Shown: positions 43,570-59,521 of the stretch, piece by piece
Numbering within the stretch: position 1 is the first letter of the stretch
How the letters are laid out: each line of letters opens with the position of its first letter
Assembly (NCBI GenBank): GCA_025174535.1
Contig: JALBUN010000003.1
Span: 1,944,501 to 2,008,500 of the forward strand
DNA length: 64,000 nt
From: Cantharellus purpuraceus
Lineage: Eukaryota; Basidiomycota; Agaricomycetes; Cantharellales; Hydnaceae
Reading direction: 5' to 3'
Notes under the pieces: generated by a model
Database searches by the model: none
What the model saw: the letters and a program-made list of their open reading frames with translations, nothing else
What the model was told of the DNA's origin: nothing
Translations under genes and position numbers: made by a program

Positions 43570-46098
43570 CTAGTTCTTTGTCAATCGTCTGACGAATTCC
43601 ACCAGTGCACTATTTGCCTTGTAAGTGTAAACAACAAGGTGTAAAGGCTGTAGGGCTCACCGTGTGGGACGTCCTGTCATTCCCACAGGGGTGTAGGGAC
43701 CGGGACGTGTTGCCTAATTGCAAATATTATCAAATGAGTCAACAGTTAATGCAAATGATATACTTACGTCCATTGAACCCTGGCCATGATTGCATATTAG
43801 CTTTAAGGACATCATTAAGAGAAATAGAAATACGAACTGCAATATCAACATGAGCCCAGCGAAGGGAGGCTTCTTTTCCGTCCTTGGCCTCGATTCCGTC
43901 GACGAATGCCTGAAGAGCCACGATACGTTAGGGGCAGTCCCCCTCTTAAGCCCAATCCCTTACCTTCAGAAACAACGCTGCTGTGCATGAGCCGCCTCCC
44001 ATGCCTCCGTTCTAATAAAAGCACCGAAAATCAAAGATAACGCGAACATACAACGGGAAACTCTATACGCACATTGCACAGGTCGGCGTTGCTCGACCAG
44101 ATCTGAGGTCCAAATCCGTCGTCAAGGGGCATGCGCCAGAACCGGTCGTGTTCGGCCTCTCCTGCAGCATGAAGTTCGTTCCACAAGGTGTCTGACGTCT
44201 GGAAGACGGAGTGGGGTTCAGAAATTGGTGGGCATACAAGATGCATGGTATACCGAGAACACGCCTGAGTACACCTCGCCAACTGCGTGGAGCATTGCAC
44301 TACCGGGGTGTGAATATCGAGTACGTAAACACTGGAATTGATGGAAGGACTGACCCAGTGAGTGTTGCCACGTCAATCAAAGTATGGGGCTTGAAGGTTG
44401 AAGAGGTGTAGTACAGCGCATCTTTCACATAAAAAGGAAGCGTCAGACTCAAGCTTCGAAGACCAAGGAAGAAACTGCACCTGAGAGGATAAGACGTCCC
44501 TCTGCGTCGGTATTGTCAACCTCGACAGTCTTCCCGTTCATAGCGTAGAAACTGTAGAATACAAGGATCTTAGTCAAAATGCTAAAATGCATCTAATGGT
44601 GATACACACATATCTCCAGGCTTTGTGGCAGTGGGCCCAGGCAAATTCTCGGTGAGAGGAGTCACAGTAACTACGTTGATCCTGTTACACACAGAAAGTA
44701 AGTGAGGAGTAAAGAAGCACAGCTATGACTGCGAACGGTAATTTGAGCTTGGCAATTGCAAGTGTGGTGCTCACGACTGCTGCAGCTCCTCCTGCAGAAC
44801 AAACGAAAAGATTAGCATGGGTCTAAAATGGACCCGAGCGACTGACCCATGTCGCCACGCATGAGTTTCATGTCCTGGATGAAACAGACAGCACGGTTTA
44901 ATCATATAGATCATGGGGATTAATTGTTTGACGAGAGTTTGAATGAAGGAAGGAGAGAAGAGAGACCTTTGATGGTTTGAGAGAAATGCCTCCAGAGTCA
45001 AACGTGATGCCTTTACCAACGAACGCGAGAGGTTGCGCATCCTTGGAGGGTGCTCCCTTGTAATGGCTATGGAAGAATCAGATCAGATCAAAATAGTGAG
45101 GGGGACGAACCTACATCTCCACGACTTTGGCTGGCTCAGCAGTTCCACTTGCCACAGATAAGAATGTGCGCTGCGAGCAACTCAGTTGATCGGAGATATA
45201 AAAACGAAAAAAAAAAAAAATACCATTCCCTTTTCTCTGGCCCAATCTGAAACAGACATGAATGTGGTGAGAACAGAACAGCAGAGAGTACAATATGATG
45301 CCTTGCTAACCAGTGTCGCGGACCAAGATTTCAACGTTCGGGATGTCTCTAAAGGCTTCCTTGACGCGCTCAGAAAATGCCTGACATCCATCACATCAGT
45401 ATAGGTGATGAAGGTAAAACAAAAATGCCCATTCACCGTAGGCGTGAGGATATTTGCCGGAAGTTCCATAAGCTAACGAACGAACCTTAAACTGAGCGTC
45501 TGACATTTAGTGTTAAACTACTTACCTCTCGTGAAAAGTTCTGACTCTCTCCATACAGAATTCCCGTGTCCCATCCCAGCTCGGACTGAGACGAGCCGTC
45601 AAGCGGCTGTACTGCGACGTTAGGATTCTTGTCGTCCTCCTTCGTACGCATGGTCGTGAATTTGTACTGGCCAATCTTCGCCGCAACAGCTGGAAACGAC
45701 CTTCAATTCGAGAACCAGGTCATAGAGAGATACAAACCGGTAGCGTGAGCATCTACAGAATCATCGACAGCCACCGTCTTGGCTCCTGCATCTCTTAGCT
45801 GCTTTATGCCATTGGCAACCGCTATCCTCACAGCCTCCCGTTTGCTGTTCTCCTCTTTCTTCTCAAAACCTTCTCCCAAGGATACGAGCGCGGTCAATGC
45901 TTCCGGGTTGCCTTGAACCTGGTTGTAGAAAAGCTTGGTTTCGCCAGTCTTGTTCTTGGGACGTGCTGTCGCCCAAAGCCTTTCTGGGGAGATGCTAGGA
46001 TGCTTGGAGGTGGGGAAGAGGAGATATGCGTCAGGGGCTTTCATGGTGGACATTCTTCTTGTGAGAGTTCTGGACAAGAGACGCACTTGAATACCCAT
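43570..46098 (-). CDS. Leucyl aminopeptidase, M17 family
   Basis: Nineteen exons were placed on the minus strand between 46098 and 43570. The first are 46098-45738 and 45689-45526; the last are 43779-43768 (12 nt), 43713-43661 and 43609-43570. They sum to 1500 nt, 499 residues, the usual size for M17. Diagnostic blocks: [18 protein letters not shown] (Lys and Asp metal ligands), [14 protein letters not shown], and [16 protein letters not shown] (metal-binding Asp/Glu and catalytic Arg). Also present are [17 protein letters not shown] and [34 protein letters not shown] near the end. It removes N-terminal residues from peptides using two metal ions, normally as a hexamer. The N-terminus [18 protein letters not shown] is basic and could be a mitochondrial presequence; starting at the second Met would give a cytosolic form. 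Many exons are under 60 nt. Confidence 0.92.
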
Positions 46099-47170
46099 GC
46101 CGTCAGCGCCTAATCAGATATGGCATTTAGTTCTGACTAATCATGATAGTTGTGTGCTCAGGTCGTTCATATACGGTACCTCAGAGGCAGCATCGTCCAG
46201 ATATCGCAAATAACTCGCTGCTTCGTCAATTTAGAAAAGCGTTGGTCTATGGAATTCTCCTTTACAGTAACTCGCTGCTTTACAAGACGGAATCATTCAT
46301 ACCGCTTGTTTCAGATGGAGCTCGGTCTATCAGAGGCACTGGCTGGCGCCAAGATGACAAGTTGTGTCGAGCTTTACAGTATTTCAATCTATAAGACAAC
46401 ATTCATCTCATACAATCATGTAATGCGACGAAACTACAGCAAGCTTGTTGCAGACGATGAGTCAGTATGGTATAGAGTAAGAATCGTCGATCAGGCAGCT
46501 ACTGCTTGCGCTCCCTTGACATTATTCCTTCATCCTACAGATTCCGCCTTTTGATGATATTCTTTGGCGTGTTTCAACTATGTGACAGCAGTCATCCAAC
46601 AGAACGATAACTAGCGCATGGTCGACAGCGCAATTCAAGAGGATATTTAGAATTAATATCATTGTGCCGTCGAATAACTCCTGCGGCAAGCCCTGTGACA
46701 AGACACGTGAAGGCACACATCCTGAAAGTGAGCTCCTTAAACCAATCCGCAAAATCCTGTTTATGCCGTTTACAAGACAGTCCAGGGGCATGGCAGAATC
46801 ACCACCTCTTTGGCACGCCAGCGGTCATGAGGTCTAGAAATTGAACGTAAATGATATCCTGCCACTCATAGTACATGCTGTAGCGTTCGTCTACAACATC
46901 TATTACGACGAGCAGTAGGTCATGGTCATTGATCGACTTTCCTGGGTGCGCTGTCGTTTCTAGCTGTTGCAGGGTGTTCATTATTGCTAAGATGATGCAT
47001 AACCAGGGGCGCATCGTCCCACACTTGCCAAAAGCTGGGAAAAGATGAGATGGTGGTTAAAATATGAGGCACGGCTTTAACTGACTGTTGACTAAGGAAC
47101 TTGGTGCTCGAAGTGTGAGACAACAGTGACTAAATCCCACAATTCAAATGTGTATATACCCCAGCAATCA
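46099..47170. other. Intergenic, upstream of the aminopeptidase gene
   Basis: Promoter side of the minus-strand aminopeptidase. Several 60-135-codon frames on both strands show no domain I recognise. A minus-strand stretch near 46560-47060 looks faintly gene-like (long frames, AG acceptor before 47035) but has stops; it could be an old pseudogene. Confidence 0.35.
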
Positions 47171-47442
47171 CCACGGGTCGCACATCCTAATGAGGCATTA
47201 ATATGATAAGCGCATCAATGCAAGAAGCCAAAGTTCGATTTCTAACAGCGATGCACATATCATTCGCGCTGTGGGAGAAGATTTCGCGGTTGCCAAGTTC
47301 TAAATCGGTTAGTGTGATGAACGTGATGAATGACGACAGCCTTACCGGGAGTCGTTGTGAGGCGAGCCTTAGAAGGAGCCTCCCATTCGCTAGCGGGAAT
47401 TTTGGTGGCCTCGTCGAGAAAAGAGAAGGCGGGGCCGGGCAT
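47171..47442 (-). CDS. Possible small two-exon gene, unrecognised
   Basis: Minus strand: an ATG at 47442 gives MPGPAFSFLDEATKIPASEW, then a GT/AG intron (about 47346-47297) and a second short exon (ELGNREIFSHSANDM ...) to a stop near 47190. About 70 residues, no known domain, no homologue that I can name. Support is only the start, the intron borders and compatible phase. It may be a fragment of a larger gene or chance. Confidence 0.25.
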
Positions 47443-49540
47443 TATCCATACCCAGCATCCGACTTGTCGTCTATTTGATATATAATCTTGTGACAGTTAG
47501 GATCATCGGATACAAAAGCCATCAACAAAACAAAAAGACACTCTCAACAGGATCTTTGCTATTTGATCCGTTTCGAGCATGGAAATACCACCCATTCCCC
47601 AGAGGATCGGGTGGTATTGTCACCTTTGGAGAGCCTGCATGTTTTGGAAAGCCCGTTTTGACTGGGAGAAGTAAATATTCAATAAGTCGAACCTTTGCAT
47701 GGTATAGAAAAAGAGCTTTAGACATCACTGGTTTGGTTGACTCCACCTGCCCTTATTCTTAGAACTGCCTCGAGAGGTGCAGCCCTCGGCAGCATTGATA
47801 CGGCGTCATCGGGAGCCTTAAACACAGCCTCTCAGATATACGGCAAGAATGTCAGGAAGAATAGATATGTGGGAGATGTTGTCGATGATATATTAGAATG
47901 TCATATTGAGAACACCAGAAGGAACCAGAAGCATCCCGGGCGCTTAGCCTTGTAGGCTATGACATTGCCCTCTCCACGATGTGCCAGATGTTAACCTACG
48001 GGTTCCTTTTTGCACACTTTATTGACAAAGTTGCTGAAGATGAGTGTCTCTGCAAGGGAGCTGTGGTTATATCTCCTGTGTGGAGTGTAGATTTCTCCAA
48101 GGCGCGGGGGTGGCGCTGAACATGAACCTAACCTTGAAGTTCTCTAGATGCTTATGGCTTCTCTACTGAAGGGGTATTATAGGAAGATAGATGTCGGACC
48201 AAAAGTGACAAACGCTCAGTTCCACTTCGTTGGAACTATCAAAACTGTATGGCGACCGTGAGACCAAATGGACCGGATTGTATGTACGCGCATATCGATC
48301 ATCTCACAATCTTTTGTATGACCGGGACGTTGTAGGCAAGATACGGATGAGCTTCATCTAAGCATGACACGTGGAAACGACTAGGACATATCCCGCATGC
48401 GCAGCGCCACGATGTTTCTGCTGTCGGTCTGACTCCTGAAGAAGTCTTAGAGACGCTTAGATCCTTGTAGGGATTTCGTGCAGACTGTGCAATGCCCTTT
48501 CGTGGGAATAAAAGATACATCTAACCCCACATAGCTTGCCCGGCTCCTAGCAGGCTGTCTCACTGCTGCCGGATTCTGCGTGCGCCATGGGATCAGAGGC
48601 GTCATATCACTGTCAACCCAGAAATAAAGACTTCAGTGAAAGTAGGTGAAGGCTCTAGGCCAAATTCAAGATTATTGATGGTGCGCCACTGTACAATGTA
48701 CAGCAACTTACACACAATAAGATTACCACTGCCAAGGATCCGAATCCGAACTCGAGAAGTGTCTATTGAGACCATATAAGGGAAGGAAATGTGAGCAAAA
48801 TGAATTCTGAGGTGAGGTTGAACTCTAGCGAGTATAGACAGAAAATCTTACCAGGTAATGGCACGGCTTCCTGCCATTAGTTGATTAAATTGCAGCAAGT
48901 TCAACCTTAGATGTCAATTTGAAAGGGAACATAGCAAAAAGACAAGAAATAAACCATTGGTGCTCGCGTTCAACCGCAGGTAAGTATTATGGCGGTGGGA
49001 AGTGAGCCCTAATGGGAAATTCGGCTAGATCTGGTGAGAAATATGCATAGATAGCGCCATGGAAGTCTCATGATAATTGATATTCTCAATGATGGATCCG
49101 TTCACCGGCCGGGGGCTGTAGTAGTGTTTACATTGGTAAGCGCCGAAAAGTTCTGCTACCTAGGTAAGTTGCGGCAAATCCGGTTTCGAGACCTCCACTA
49201 AATGAACCAAGTTGGATCACAGCTATCTGTGGATTTCTGAAGCCAAATTTCAAAAAAGGGTAAACCGGTGATGTGCTCCGGCTGGAAGCCTCGAAATCGT
49301 AAGCTCAACTTGAAGCTGATGGTTCACGCGTTCACGCGATGGTGCCGCGCTTGAGATCTTAAGATCCCTGCCTCATGACGCAACTCACTATACTTCTTGA
49401 CACGCTCAAGAGTTTGGCTGATGGCCTGAGTCTCCAACGTATCTTAACCGATCATGTGTGGATTATTTGGGTTCAGTGTCTCACCGCTTTAAACAGTCCA
49501 TGCGACTCATGGCTCTATGAATTCGCCACTTTTCTTTCCC
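47443..49540. other. Intergenic, nothing recognised
   Basis: About 2.1 kb. Open frames of 60-95 codons without domains, no repeats shared with the rest of the window, no RNA gene recognised. Confidence 0.4.
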
Positions 49541-49547
49541 GGTCCTC

Positions 49548-51276
49548 ATGTCGGCTCTGCTTGTCAGTAACGAGGCGGGCATTGTCTCGAGTTTACTATC
49601 GACAGAGGTAAGATACAACTCGCCTCTCAACACTCCTTCTAATTCGTGGTACACCCGTGTGCAGTACATGATTGGTGAGATGAACCATTCCCCCAAGAGT
49701 CATCAGGCCTTGTTAATTCCTGAGCTTCTCAGTGGCTTGTGGGGTTGTCTGGGTAAGGTGTTCTTTTAAGGGTTACTGTGTAGAAGCAATGACGAACTGT
49801 TAGATGTATGAGATTTTCCTGACACTAGATCAGGAGGTTTGTATTTTGGACGTGCCAAGTTTTCATATTCGCTGATCGGTTGTTCAAGGTGTGCTACGTC
49901 TGGGGATACAGATGGACTATAGGAAAGATACTTTTCCTTCTGAATAGATATAGTCCCATTATAGACATCATATTGTTTGGGTACAGTCAGTCCTCGATAA
50001 ACATACTGCGGAACCCGGCGCTGATTCCCAATACAGTGTTCACCGGTGTGAAAAACCCAAACGTACCGTGGTATAATTTCATTGTGCCATTGCACTTTGT
50101 CTGATTAAACTCCCAGCATTGCCCTGCGCTATTTACGGCCATTTCATGTAGGTCTCATACTATACTCTGTTCTGTATTTCTTTCTGATTTTGCGTGTAAT
50201 GCAGGGACACTAATCGTAGGAGGGTTCATCTCTGAAAGTAGGTGTCTTGTGTTCACATTTCTATCTGGCTTACACTCTTGTGGAGTGATCCTTGCGATGC
50301 CAACGTATGCGCTTTGGGGTGCCCGTCGATCCATCCTGGTGTTTCTCACCTGCTTAACCCTTGTGAGTGAACATGGTTTTCAGCGGAATATATGAATTCA
50401 TGCACTTCCCAGGCCTCTATTATCGTAGCCTGCGTACTTATGCAGCGAATCGTGCAGGCGACAACCTGTAAGTGGTGTCATTTTCAAGACTGAGTCTCTC
50501 TGTTCATGGTCAAAGCGAAGACTTCAGCCTTCAACCCTTGAGGCACACTTGCGTACCTCAGCCGCCTCATACGCTGATTCCAATCGTGTTTATAGTTTTC
50601 ATGGTGAACCAAGCAGGTGTGATACTCATGAACACAAATTTGTCTGAAAGTATCCTAAAGATACAGTCTGCAGTTATTACAGGGTTTACACTCTATCGTG
50701 GGATAAAAATATACCGTTCCAGCCGTAGTCCAATGATCAGGGCGACGTTCCAATATGGTGAGCAAAGTCTATCATTTCTTTGCAGACAGGTCGGAGTTCA
50801 TCGCACATCAGGGTTACCATATTATCTCTGCGTGCTATGTTAGTACGACTAACTATTATCCATGGACACATTTGAAAAAAACCTATGTAGTTCTTGCCAT
50901 TGCGAATGTTATCGTGGCGTTGTCCGCATCGGTAAGTCCTTGCCCATGTACTGGCGCTTAATGTATTCACCCTCCCCCGTCAAACCGGCAGGAACAATTT
51001 GGGACTTTACTTGAGTTGTAAGTCTTGTGATAATCATTCATTGAAAACCGTAAAATTATTGAGCACCACAGACCTCTTCGCGTGGTGGGCAGTGTTTGGG
51101 GTTCGCGGGCACTTTTTTTGAATATCCACGGTGCCTATTTCATGCGCAATGAAAGACGTCGCGGCGGTGTTGTCTGGCAGGAATCATTTTCAGAAATCAT
51201 GATGACTACTATGGGTGCTGTCTCTCCGAGTCCACGCCTTAATATAAGGAGAGAAGAGGCGACGGATGAATATTGA
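49548..51276 (+). CDS. DUF6533-like multi-pass membrane protein, exon model incomplete
   Basis: Several small exons with GT/AG introns read in the order of Agaricomycete DUF6533 proteins. MYEIFLTLDQE (exon ending 49836) joins at 49889 to VCYVWGYRWTIGKILFLLNRY, the DUF6533 signature (LTLD-E--YIW ... KILFL-NRY). Then come MFTGVKNPN, HCPALFTAIS, TLIVGGFISE, MILAMPTYALWGARRSILVF and ASIIVACVLMQRIV, matching the se-ilmLRtyALw helix region. The C-terminal frame 51082-51276 (VVGSVWGSRALFLNIHGAYFM) matches the family end. Such proteins have about seven membrane helices and unknown function. The 5' exons (ATG at 49548 proposed) and the segment 50470-51060 could not be joined cleanly, so a pseudogene is not excluded. 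Confidence 0.55.
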
Positions 51277-54200
51277 ACATTGTAATGAGGTTTTCGACTC
51301 GCCTGCACCTATGCAATATCCAATATTCATTGAGATTTATACTGACGTACACTCGGATTTATCTGTATACCACGTATATATGACATACTTAACAATTCAC
51401 ACGACCCCCAATGAGAATCGCCTCGTACGAGATCAGTGGGAAATGGGAGCTCGTATCTTAGATTAGACAAGATCGTACTGTTTTTTAATGACTCACGGCG
51501 TTGTCAGATTGTTACTTTAACCTTCAGGAAACCTAGTAATGTCCCTCTGGACTCCAGATTTCGGTGATCCTGAAAGCTTTAAAGGAAACCAAAGACAAAA
51601 TACACATACCTGCCTTGGTATTTGAGGCAAAGCATTCACACAATTACATTTGTTTCCTGTGGATTGCTTTCTTGCCTGACTGAATCTTTCAAGTTGTCAT
51701 TTGGCTATCTAATACCTAGCCAACTGCTGAGAAATAGCCAAAAATGTTGAATGGTACAAATGCATACAAGATCCATTCACTACATGGAAATGAATAGTTG
51801 ATGACCAATATCTGTGGGAATTTACCACAGGTGTGGACATAGAGCTGGTCCCAGCTAAAACAAAGGAGGAGCCATCGCCCCAGCAGGGCAGCAGGTAATT
51901 GTGTGTACCTATTGTACATCTGATTGGGTAAGAGAGGAGGTTGATGATGGTGAATGTTTCCCCACACCCACATGGTTCTTCATTTCTGGCCAGAGGGTGT
52001 CAGACTTGCAGGGGCTGTGGCATATGGCAGTGATGTGGTATATTCTACTCCATGGCACACTGGCAGGGTCAAAGAGGTGCACTTCTACACATAAATTTTT
52101 CGGGGTTAGCAGAACAACCAACAAAACAACTGTACTGCAATTCTCAAGATATTACCCCACACCCTCACAGATTACATACTACATACCGATTATTTCACTG
52201 GTGGGGTGAGAGATGGTGGTTGATCATGGTGAATGCTTCCCTGCACCCACATTATTCTTCCGGCCAGAGGGTATCAATGTGGGATATGGCAGTGATGATT
52301 GGTTAGGAATATATGAAGGCTATATGGCGTGTATATCTCAACATTTTCAAAACACTTTTTTCACTGATATATGTTTGCCATGAAATCGGAACGCTGATCA
52401 TGATACCCCAACCTCAGATCGGCGAATAGCTTACTATCGGCGATGCTACGCTACAATAGAGCCTGACCAGCCACTGTAATAACGATGTGTGCCCAAGGAC
52501 TGACCGGAAGTGACGTCCGACTTCCGCGCGTTAAAATCCCCGCAGATTGTCATCAGGGATGGAATGACGAGGGGATGTGAAAGATTGCCGTAGACAATCC
52601 TGATGAGTGCACCAGCACTCAGAACCCATGGCGACACTGGCGTGTTATATTCTTGACTAACGATGGAAGTGGCAACTATGTCAGAGAAGGTATAGAACTA
52701 TGGCCACCTGATTATATGAATTCAATCACGACGAGGTGCTAGTACGACGTCCGCCTCCCAATTGGCACCACGAAGAATATAGGTTTCTCCATTTAATTCT
52801 GATGTTGGCGCGTGTCCAGCCCGTTGGGACTCTCATCGTACTCTCAACGTTATCCTGGTGCCTGTTTTGAGCACCGTCCTAGTGGACAGAGCACCCAATG
52901 CGCAACAGCGATACGCGCACCCGACGGCGGTTTGCAGCGTACAATGTGGTTCCACGTGGTTCATTGGAAAGGTGATACAATGATGATGAGTGTTCTACCT
53001 CTCACGAAGATCGCAGAGTTATTGGAAGGGCCCGAGACAAGTATGTCGAAGAAGCAATGTGCCAGTTCTTCTACATATCAAGCACTTTCAATCGCAAGAC
53101 AGGGGTGTGGTTCCATTGTAAATGGCCAACGTCTTGCAGACAGTGCATGCTCATTCCGCGTGTAGTTGGGCTGGTTTTTTTTAAGGACGACAAAGCAATT
53201 CAGGCACACGTAGACTCTGGAGTCGCTGGAACTACTGGTCACTATCGTTGTCCCTGACTTGCTTCAGATGATGTCTTTGATGGCACGTAACTGATCATCT
53301 TTTTTACGTTGTTCGTATATCATGCACTTATTCAACCAGAGTCTGTGCGTTGAGAAAACAGTGCTGGTGTTGCATGCAGCGTGCATAGATTACATACGAG
53401 AGGTGAGTCGGCGAGCTTTGGGAAACCTGCTTTCGATACCCAAGACTTAGAAGTATAAGCACGTATGGTGCACAAGCATGCTATACGGACATCAGCCCGG
53501 CGTTATTGGATTTAGGAGAATGACACTATCACAATCCACCAGTGCAAGAACGTTCCAGTGTAAAAGGGGCCAATTATAATAACTGCTGCCACTCAAGTCA
53601 CGGAGATTTAGGGCCGTTAATCTTTTTATAGGTCACATGCGAATTTCAGCGAGTTCCAGACTTTGAAGCATTGTCTGCACCGTATTGGAGAAAGAAAATA
53701 TGCGTATTGACATCAGTCACGCGTCGCTAAATGGGTGTGAAACTATTAGTCGTTGACATTGCTTTATCACCCGAAGTTAAAAGATGATAAACCCACATGT
53801 TTTTGGAGGCTGAGCCAGTGTTATTGTCCACCGCTCGAGCCGATGGTCTTATACAGAATTAAAACATATCTTAGAATGAACTTTATAGCATCCTAACAGT
53901 CTCCAACCAGCCGTCTGTCCCGTCGTATTTTGATGTCTCAGATTCAGGGCTTGAAAAACCAGGAACATATCGAAGAACCCTGGCGTCGAAAACTTCCTAT
54001 GATGAGCTGTAAACATGTAAAATACGGTAGAAGGAGAAGCGATGCTGGACGACTAGATTGGCACGAATGTTACGAAAGCTAAAGTTCAGCTGCCCGAGTA
54101 AGCAGAGCGTCGGGAATCAAGGGCCCAGAAATGGCTGCCAGTGGTCATATCCGGAGTGGCGACAACGGTGAAACGGGGGTAACTCTGTGCGACGGATGAC

Positions 54201-54323
54201 CGGCGCTGTTGATGCACGGGGAGAAATACGGTCCGCACAGGAATGTGCAGGGCAAGGGGAGAAATTCGGACCAAAACGCGACGCGAAATCGTGCCCAAAC
54301 GTGCACCGCCCTAGAACGCGCCC
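51277..54323. other. Intergenic, about 3 kb, no gene recognised
   Basis: Contains an imperfect direct repeat: 51925-52035 and about 52195-52305 share gttgatgatggtgaatg, ccacaccca(c)at, ggccagagggt and gatatggcagtgatg. A plus-strand frame of 117 codons at 52812-53165 has no domain I can name. The rest shows nothing. Confidence 0.4.
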
Positions 54324-54332
54324 TATATATAA
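54324..54332 (+). promoter_or_regulatory. TATA box of GFA1
   Basis: tatatataa, about 110 bp before the GFA1 start codon. It is followed by a CT-rich stretch (tcctctcctctccttc) typical of strong fungal promoters around the transcription start. Confidence 0.5.
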
Positions 54333-54434
54333 AATTGAAACCATCGGCTAGTGCCAAATCCTCTCCTCTCCTTCAGCCACCTCCTCTACCCTTACGTCTA
54401 CTACTACCTTAGATTTCCTTTTACCAGTACAGTC

Positions 54435-56819
<2,385 letters not shown>

Positions 56820-57797
56820 TCAGAGCGCTGCGGCGTCTTTTTCTCCAACTTTCTTTATTTCCATAGTTCGCGTTGTAGAGAGGGATCTCGGACTTTTGAT
56901 TTTTTTTCTTAGCACTCGTTACTTTCCGACTACTACTGTGTCATACCTACCGTCTCTGCGTTTTGTTCGCTCCTTTGGTGCGTTGCGAAATGAAATAAAA
57001 TTTGGACGTGCAATGGATGTTGGAGCGCATCCTAAGATTGAGTAGGTATGTACATATAAGTCGGGGTGCCGGACAAAATTGCTTTACTACGAGGACCACG
57101 GTAACGTCGTTGGTAAACAGCTAGACATGCCGTAGCGATTGCAGTAAATGCATTGTCTGTAGGCTAGATACTCGAAACGGGTTGCATGCATGCATCTAGG
57201 CCTTCTACTGCCAGCTAAGATGTTGTCAAAGAACGACAAGTTTGAGCAACGGGGAGAAACCGCGCCCGAGGACGTTGAGAGAATAATTGCATTGCGAGAG
57301 GCTAGGCTCCGACGAAGTCTTCAACACAAGCTCCAGGCTTCAAGCCCAGTATCAGCATCGTGACCCTGGGGAAACGCTAGTCATGATGCCAGGAGTATTT
57401 ACCTTGTTTCGGTGAGGTTTGTGCGAGACGATCGGTTATCTGTGGCCTGTGCATGGCGAGACTGTGGAGCAACCTTCCCTTTGAGGACAGAGGAGAGGTT
57501 CACGAAAAACATAGTATATGACCGGTGAATATAGAATTCTAATCGTATTTACTATGGTGCTCTACTTATTATAGTAGGGACTAAAACCTGCATGCAGGTT
57601 CAGAAGTTGTTCAGATGGATCTGAGGAGTGTTGTATGGAAATGAGTCGACGAAGGCTTGTGAGGTACTGGTGCTCTATTTGATATTCTTGGTGGAACAAA
57701 GGGATGAAACAAATTACAGATATATTCTGACAAACACCATACTGTGCATCCCTTTGGTAATCATACAGGTTCAAGGCATCTTGGAACGTTATAAGCA
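56820..57797. other. Intergenic between convergent GFA1 and dehydrogenase genes
   Basis: No gene or repeat recognised; a T-rich stretch near 56900 may belong to the GFA1 3' end. Confidence 0.45.
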
Positions 57798-59521
57798 TCA
57801 GCTCCAGGGTTGGAACAGTATCTTTCCGCATAGTCCCTTTTCAAACTTGGCGTAGCTGTCCTTTGCAGTATCCTCGTCCATACTGACGACCCTATCTATT
57901 AAACTCGTCTCCTCGCCAATGCCCGCGAAAACATCTTGACGTTTCAGCAAAAGCTGCAACGCAAAGGGAAATATTGCCCGCACGGGGCAGCGGCCGAAGA
58001 TGAGAGAGACGTTCTTGTTGTACAAAAACCTTCCAGGAATGTTCACTGGTTCCATTTGGTGGACGCCTGCAGGTGAGCACATTAAAATCAATGGTAACGA
58101 TGCAAGACCATGGTGCCTACCAACTGAGCAGATGACGCCAAAGGGACGGATAAGGTCATACGCGAGATGCAATGCATCATTGTGCCCAACGATCTGGATA
58201 GATTGAATAAGTCATGAAGATTGTAAAGAATTCAGTTAGCGGTTCTACAGCCTTACCTCAAGGGCTGTGTTACATCCAAGACCATCAGTCCAATCTGCAA
58301 TAATCTTCTTTCCTTCTTCGATAGTGGCAGCTTTGAATGTCCCGCCGCCCGGAACGCCGCCGATCTTCTCTACAACTTTGGCAGCTTTGACTCGCCTGCT
58401 TTCCGTAAGGTCAATGGCCACAACACGTGTTCCCTGACAACCCTTTGATTTTAATTGATCAAGGAGACTGATGACGGCACACTATACACGATCGGGGCGT
58501 AGGAAAAGTGAGACTCGATCCAAACGCCAAAAATACGCCTCACCAAACCAACAGGCCCTAGGCCAATCACAGCGATTGTGAGCCTCTTGTCGGCATCAGT
58601 GAGGGGAGGAAGGCCTTCAGTGAGTAAAGTCATAGATGACTGTTCGCTGACACTTCCCTGTGCTAGGGAGGAAGTGAGAAATGGTTTGGAATTCACAATT
58701 GGTAAAATATTGGGATGTTGCAGGGCCTGAGTGACAGCGAAGATGCCGGTTGGCAATATATCTGCCAAAAGGAGTAAGGAGGGATCAGAGATGGCCTTCC
58801 ACTGGGCAATTTCTTGTGCAGTGGTTGCGCTGTCAGGAGGGATCTTGAATAACGTTCCTCCGGCTTTTGGGACCCGGACATATTGAGCCTGTCCACCAGG
58901 GAGTGCCTGTGATCCAAAGAGGAGGTTCGATTCGCATCGAGACGTGAATCCCACACGACAGAAGCTGTCGTAAATCATAAAGAGACCAAGCGAATAGTAA
59001 TGAATATGGACATACTGGCATTCACAGCATGAGGAGGTGAACGGGGAAACGACCTTGTCTCCTACTTTCAAGGTAGAATATAGGCTAGGGCGCCCTGTTG
59101 TGTTCGCATTTGGTCCGTAGTTTGCGCCAACAGCGATCACCTCTCCAGAAAACTCATGGCCGGCAACAAACCTTTAATATATGTAAGAATCAATTACTTT
59201 TGAGAAATTTAAGCGTTTAAGTAACGTACGGGTTTTTGAACTGGTCATGATACCTGTACGAATGCAGGTCACTTCCGCAGAGCCCTGCTACCTATGACAA
59301 GATTTGATCAAACCAGATGTCAACTATTGTTTTCAAGACGTCCTCGCCTTTACTTTGACGATCGCATCGTCAGCATGTTCAACCCTAGAAGGTACTGATC
59401 AATTCACTTCCGAAAGCGCCCACTCAATTGACCCGCACTTTGGAATTGGAAGTGTTTCCAGACGAATATCAAATCCCGGAGGATAAAGGACTAGTGCTTT
59501 GTGCGTTTCAGGGAGTGACAT
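57798..59521 (-). CDS. Zinc-containing MDR-superfamily alcohol dehydrogenase-like protein
   Basis: Exons on the minus strand: 59521-59433, 59384-59354, 59291-59230, 59171-59016, 58964-58544, 58481-58257, 58193-58121, 58066-57798. Sum 1326 nt, 441 residues. Start MSLPETHKALVLYPPG. GLCGSDLH carries the catalytic-zinc Cys. FVAGHEFSGEVIAVG has the GHE motif. SCCECHFCRVGFTSRC has the four structural-zinc cysteines (spacing 2-2-7). LTIAVIGLGPVGL is the NAD(P)-binding Rossmann glycine motif. The C-terminal part has NIPGRFLYNKNVSLIFGRCPVRAIF. An insertion of about 45 residues before the Rossmann motif (around FLTSSLAQGSVSEQ) is longer than in classical ADH. It should oxidise or reduce an alcohol/aldehyde; the substrate is unknown. 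The upstream region (to 60197) is its promoter side. Confidence 0.88.

Noticed and set aside
54351..54434. Upstream in-frame ATG for GFA1
   Set aside because: Would place 28 residues before the catalytic Cys, which must be at position 2 for the glutaminase to work.
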